Source: an uncultured Aquimarina sp.
GTDB taxonomy: Bacteria; Bacteroidota; Bacteroidia; Flavobacteriales; Flavobacteriaceae
Assembly (NCBI GenBank): GCA_947498785.1
Contig: CANMLS010000003.1
Span: forward strand, 186,001 to 250,000
Reading direction: 5' to 3'
Length of the DNA: 64,000 bases
Shown piece after piece: positions 62,999-64,000 of this stretch (within the stretch, counting starts at the first letter, position 1; each line of letters starts with the position of its first letter). A model generated the notes under the pieces. It was not told where the DNA came from and did no database searches. It saw only the letters and a list, made by a program, of their open reading frames with translations. The position numbers were made by a program, and so were the translations under genes.

Positions 62999-63022
62999 AA
63001 TAAAACTTTGAATAAAATTACT

Positions 63023-64000
63023 ATGACAACTAAAAAAAATAAACTGCCGAATACAGATATTAGTGGAGTATACGAAGTGATGCTTGGCACAGATGATGCA
63101 ACCTATGCAAAAAAATATTTTGCCGATTTTGGTTTTCGAGTAACCAATAGTGCCTCTATTTCGGCCTCTGAGGCAGCAAAGATTTATGGAGTACATTCAG
63201 ATCTTACTTCATATCGTTTACAAAATGGTAAAATTGATAGTCATGGATTATTAAGGATATTAGAGTGGAAAAAACCATTAGGTGAAGGCATTGGGTACAC
63301 TCCCGTTGAAACCATTGGGTCACGAATAGCAGTTATGCGGACTAATGATATATTTAGGTTATACGACATTTACAAAACGGCAAGAGATATTGGTAAAAAA
63401 CCTTGGCTTCCAACAGAACCTATTTCAGACGATCTTTTTGGATTAAATACAGGACAACGTGATTTTTTTAACCGCCCTATCTTAGTTCGTGAAAACGCTG
63501 TTTACGGACAGTTTTTTAATCATATTTTCTTTCAGCGTTATGGTTATATTATACCTGGATATGGTAGTATTGAAAATGATACCAAATTAAAAACAAGTGA
63601 ATTTACCCATCATGATTTTATTATCAACGCGACCTCGATGAATCAAATATCCTATTTATCAACCGCTTTAGGACTAGAAGCTGAAGATGAACCTGTTATT
63701 GATGGGGATTGGCTTAAAGGTCCCAAGCAGGTATTTCAAATGCAACCAGGATTTAGTCATTGGTATCAGGGCTTTAAATCGCCTAATAACATTTGCGGAA
63801 AGTTAAAATTTTTTATTCCCAACGGATTAACACCTAATAAATCTAAACAACAACGCATAGGTGAAAAAGGAATTACTCTTCATTCTTTTTATACCCAAAA
63901 ACTGGATTATGTTTACCAATTGGTAATAGATCATCAAAATCTTAAATGTACCAGTATCCAAAAAAATGAATTTGACGAGCGTTCCTTTGTCTTTTCAGAT
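63023..64000 (+). CDS. VOC family protein, cut by window end
   Basis: Open from ATG 63023 to the last base (326 codons, no stop), so the C-terminus is missing. Three blocks resemble VOC repeats: VYEVMLGTDDATYAKKYFADFG at the N-terminus, ENAVYGQFFNHIFFQRYG in the middle, and HHDFIINATSMNQISYLSTALG at about residue 195. Longer than the other VOC proteins of the island. Co-transcribed with the MDR reductase. Function unknown. Confidence 0.75.
   Translation, partial: MTTKKNKLPNTDISGVYEVMLGTDDATYAKKYFADFGFRVTNSASISASEAAKIYGVHSDLTSYRLQNGKIDSHGLLRILEWKKPLGEGIGYTPVETIGSRIAVMRTNDIFRLYDIYKTARDIGKKPWLPTEPISDDLFGLNTGQRDFFNRPILVRENAVYGQFFNHIFFQRYGYIIPGYGSIENDTKLKTSEFTHHDFIINATSMNQISYLSTALGLEAEDEPVIDGDWLKGPKQVFQMQPGFSHWYQGFKSPNNICGKLKFFIPNGLTPNKSKQQRIGEKGITLHSFYTQKLDYVYQLVIDHQNLKCTSIQKNEFDERSFVFSD

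Noticed and set aside
2067-64000. Integrase, tRNA-linked attachment site or insertion sequence explaining island acquisition
   Set aside because: None found in the window; if the island was transferred, its ends are not both visible here.

Overview
The window looks like a chromosome segment of a marine-type member of the Flavobacteriaceae (Bacteroidota). It is AT-rich. It opens with the 3' part of gldJ (gliding motility lipoprotein) followed by murF, an order I recall from flavobacteria. Exported proteins carry short Bacteroidota-style signal peptides, and there is a TonB-dependent receptor with an N-terminal carboxypeptidase-regulatory-like domain. I see no rRNA, tRNA, CRISPR array, transposase, integrase or transcription-factor gene.

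From about 2.4 kb to the right end the window is one large catabolic island. Its layout is: (1) 2.4-5.6 kb minus, VOC proteins, a peroxiredoxin and a DUF1838 protein, ending in a decayed VOC gene; (2) 5.7-6.7 kb plus, a Tat-exported DUF1838 protein; (3) 20.2-6.7 kb minus, two consecutive transcription units: LeuC-like, amine oxidase, LeuD-like, HpcH-type aldolase, HapK-like, SDR, hydantoinase A and FAD dehydrogenase, then hydantoinase B, methyltransferase, two small proteins and a CpeT-like protein; (4) 20.3-22.3 kb plus, MFS and quinone reductase; (5) 27.3-22.3 kb minus, pyruvate dehydrogenase E1 and E2 and a DUF3598-like calycin; (6) 27.4-35.9 kb plus, amidohydrolase, SUMF1 protein, amine oxidase, CpeT-like, cytochrome c, VOC, CpeT-like and MFS; (7) 37.5-36.0 kb minus, a VOC pair, next to two decayed genes; (8) 38.5-47.1 kb plus, TonB receptor, DUF1838, MFS, CpeT-like, lipoprotein and two MDR reductases; (9) 48.5 kb minus, an aldehyde dehydrogenase; (10) 48.7-58.1 kb plus, HMG-CoA-lyase-like, LeuC, LeuD, AhpD-like, CoA transferase, rhodanese, RidA, amidase, two deacetylase-fold hydrolases and a BASS transporter; (11) 58.2-64 kb, CpeT-like proteins, SDR, alpha/beta hydrolase, MDR reductase and a VOC gene cut by the window edge.

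Two things tie the island together. First, a 36-bp operator made of four RTTAAY hexamers spaced 3, 1 and 3 bases occurs nine times (eight perfect) plus two half-copies. It lies only in intergenic regions, mostly in divergent promoters, and marks one regulon that includes pyruvate dehydrogenase. Second, there is an unusual set of CpeT/CpcT-like and DUF3598-like proteins (bilin-lyase-like calycin folds) in a non-photosynthetic bacterium, together with a HapK-like protein, hydantoinase A/B, imidase/amidase-like enzymes, two LeuCD-type hydratases and pyruvate-forming lyases.

My working inference is a system that takes up and dismantles a tetrapyrrole or bilin-like pigment, or another pyrrole/cyclic-imide compound. 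A periplasmic stage (CpeT-like, DUF1838, amine oxidase, cytochrome c) would feed a cytoplasmic stage of imide opening, amide removal, hydration of the alkylmaleate, CoA activation and cleavage to pyruvate plus an acyl-CoA. The substrate is not proven by the sequence. Several decayed genes show that the island is still being remodelled.
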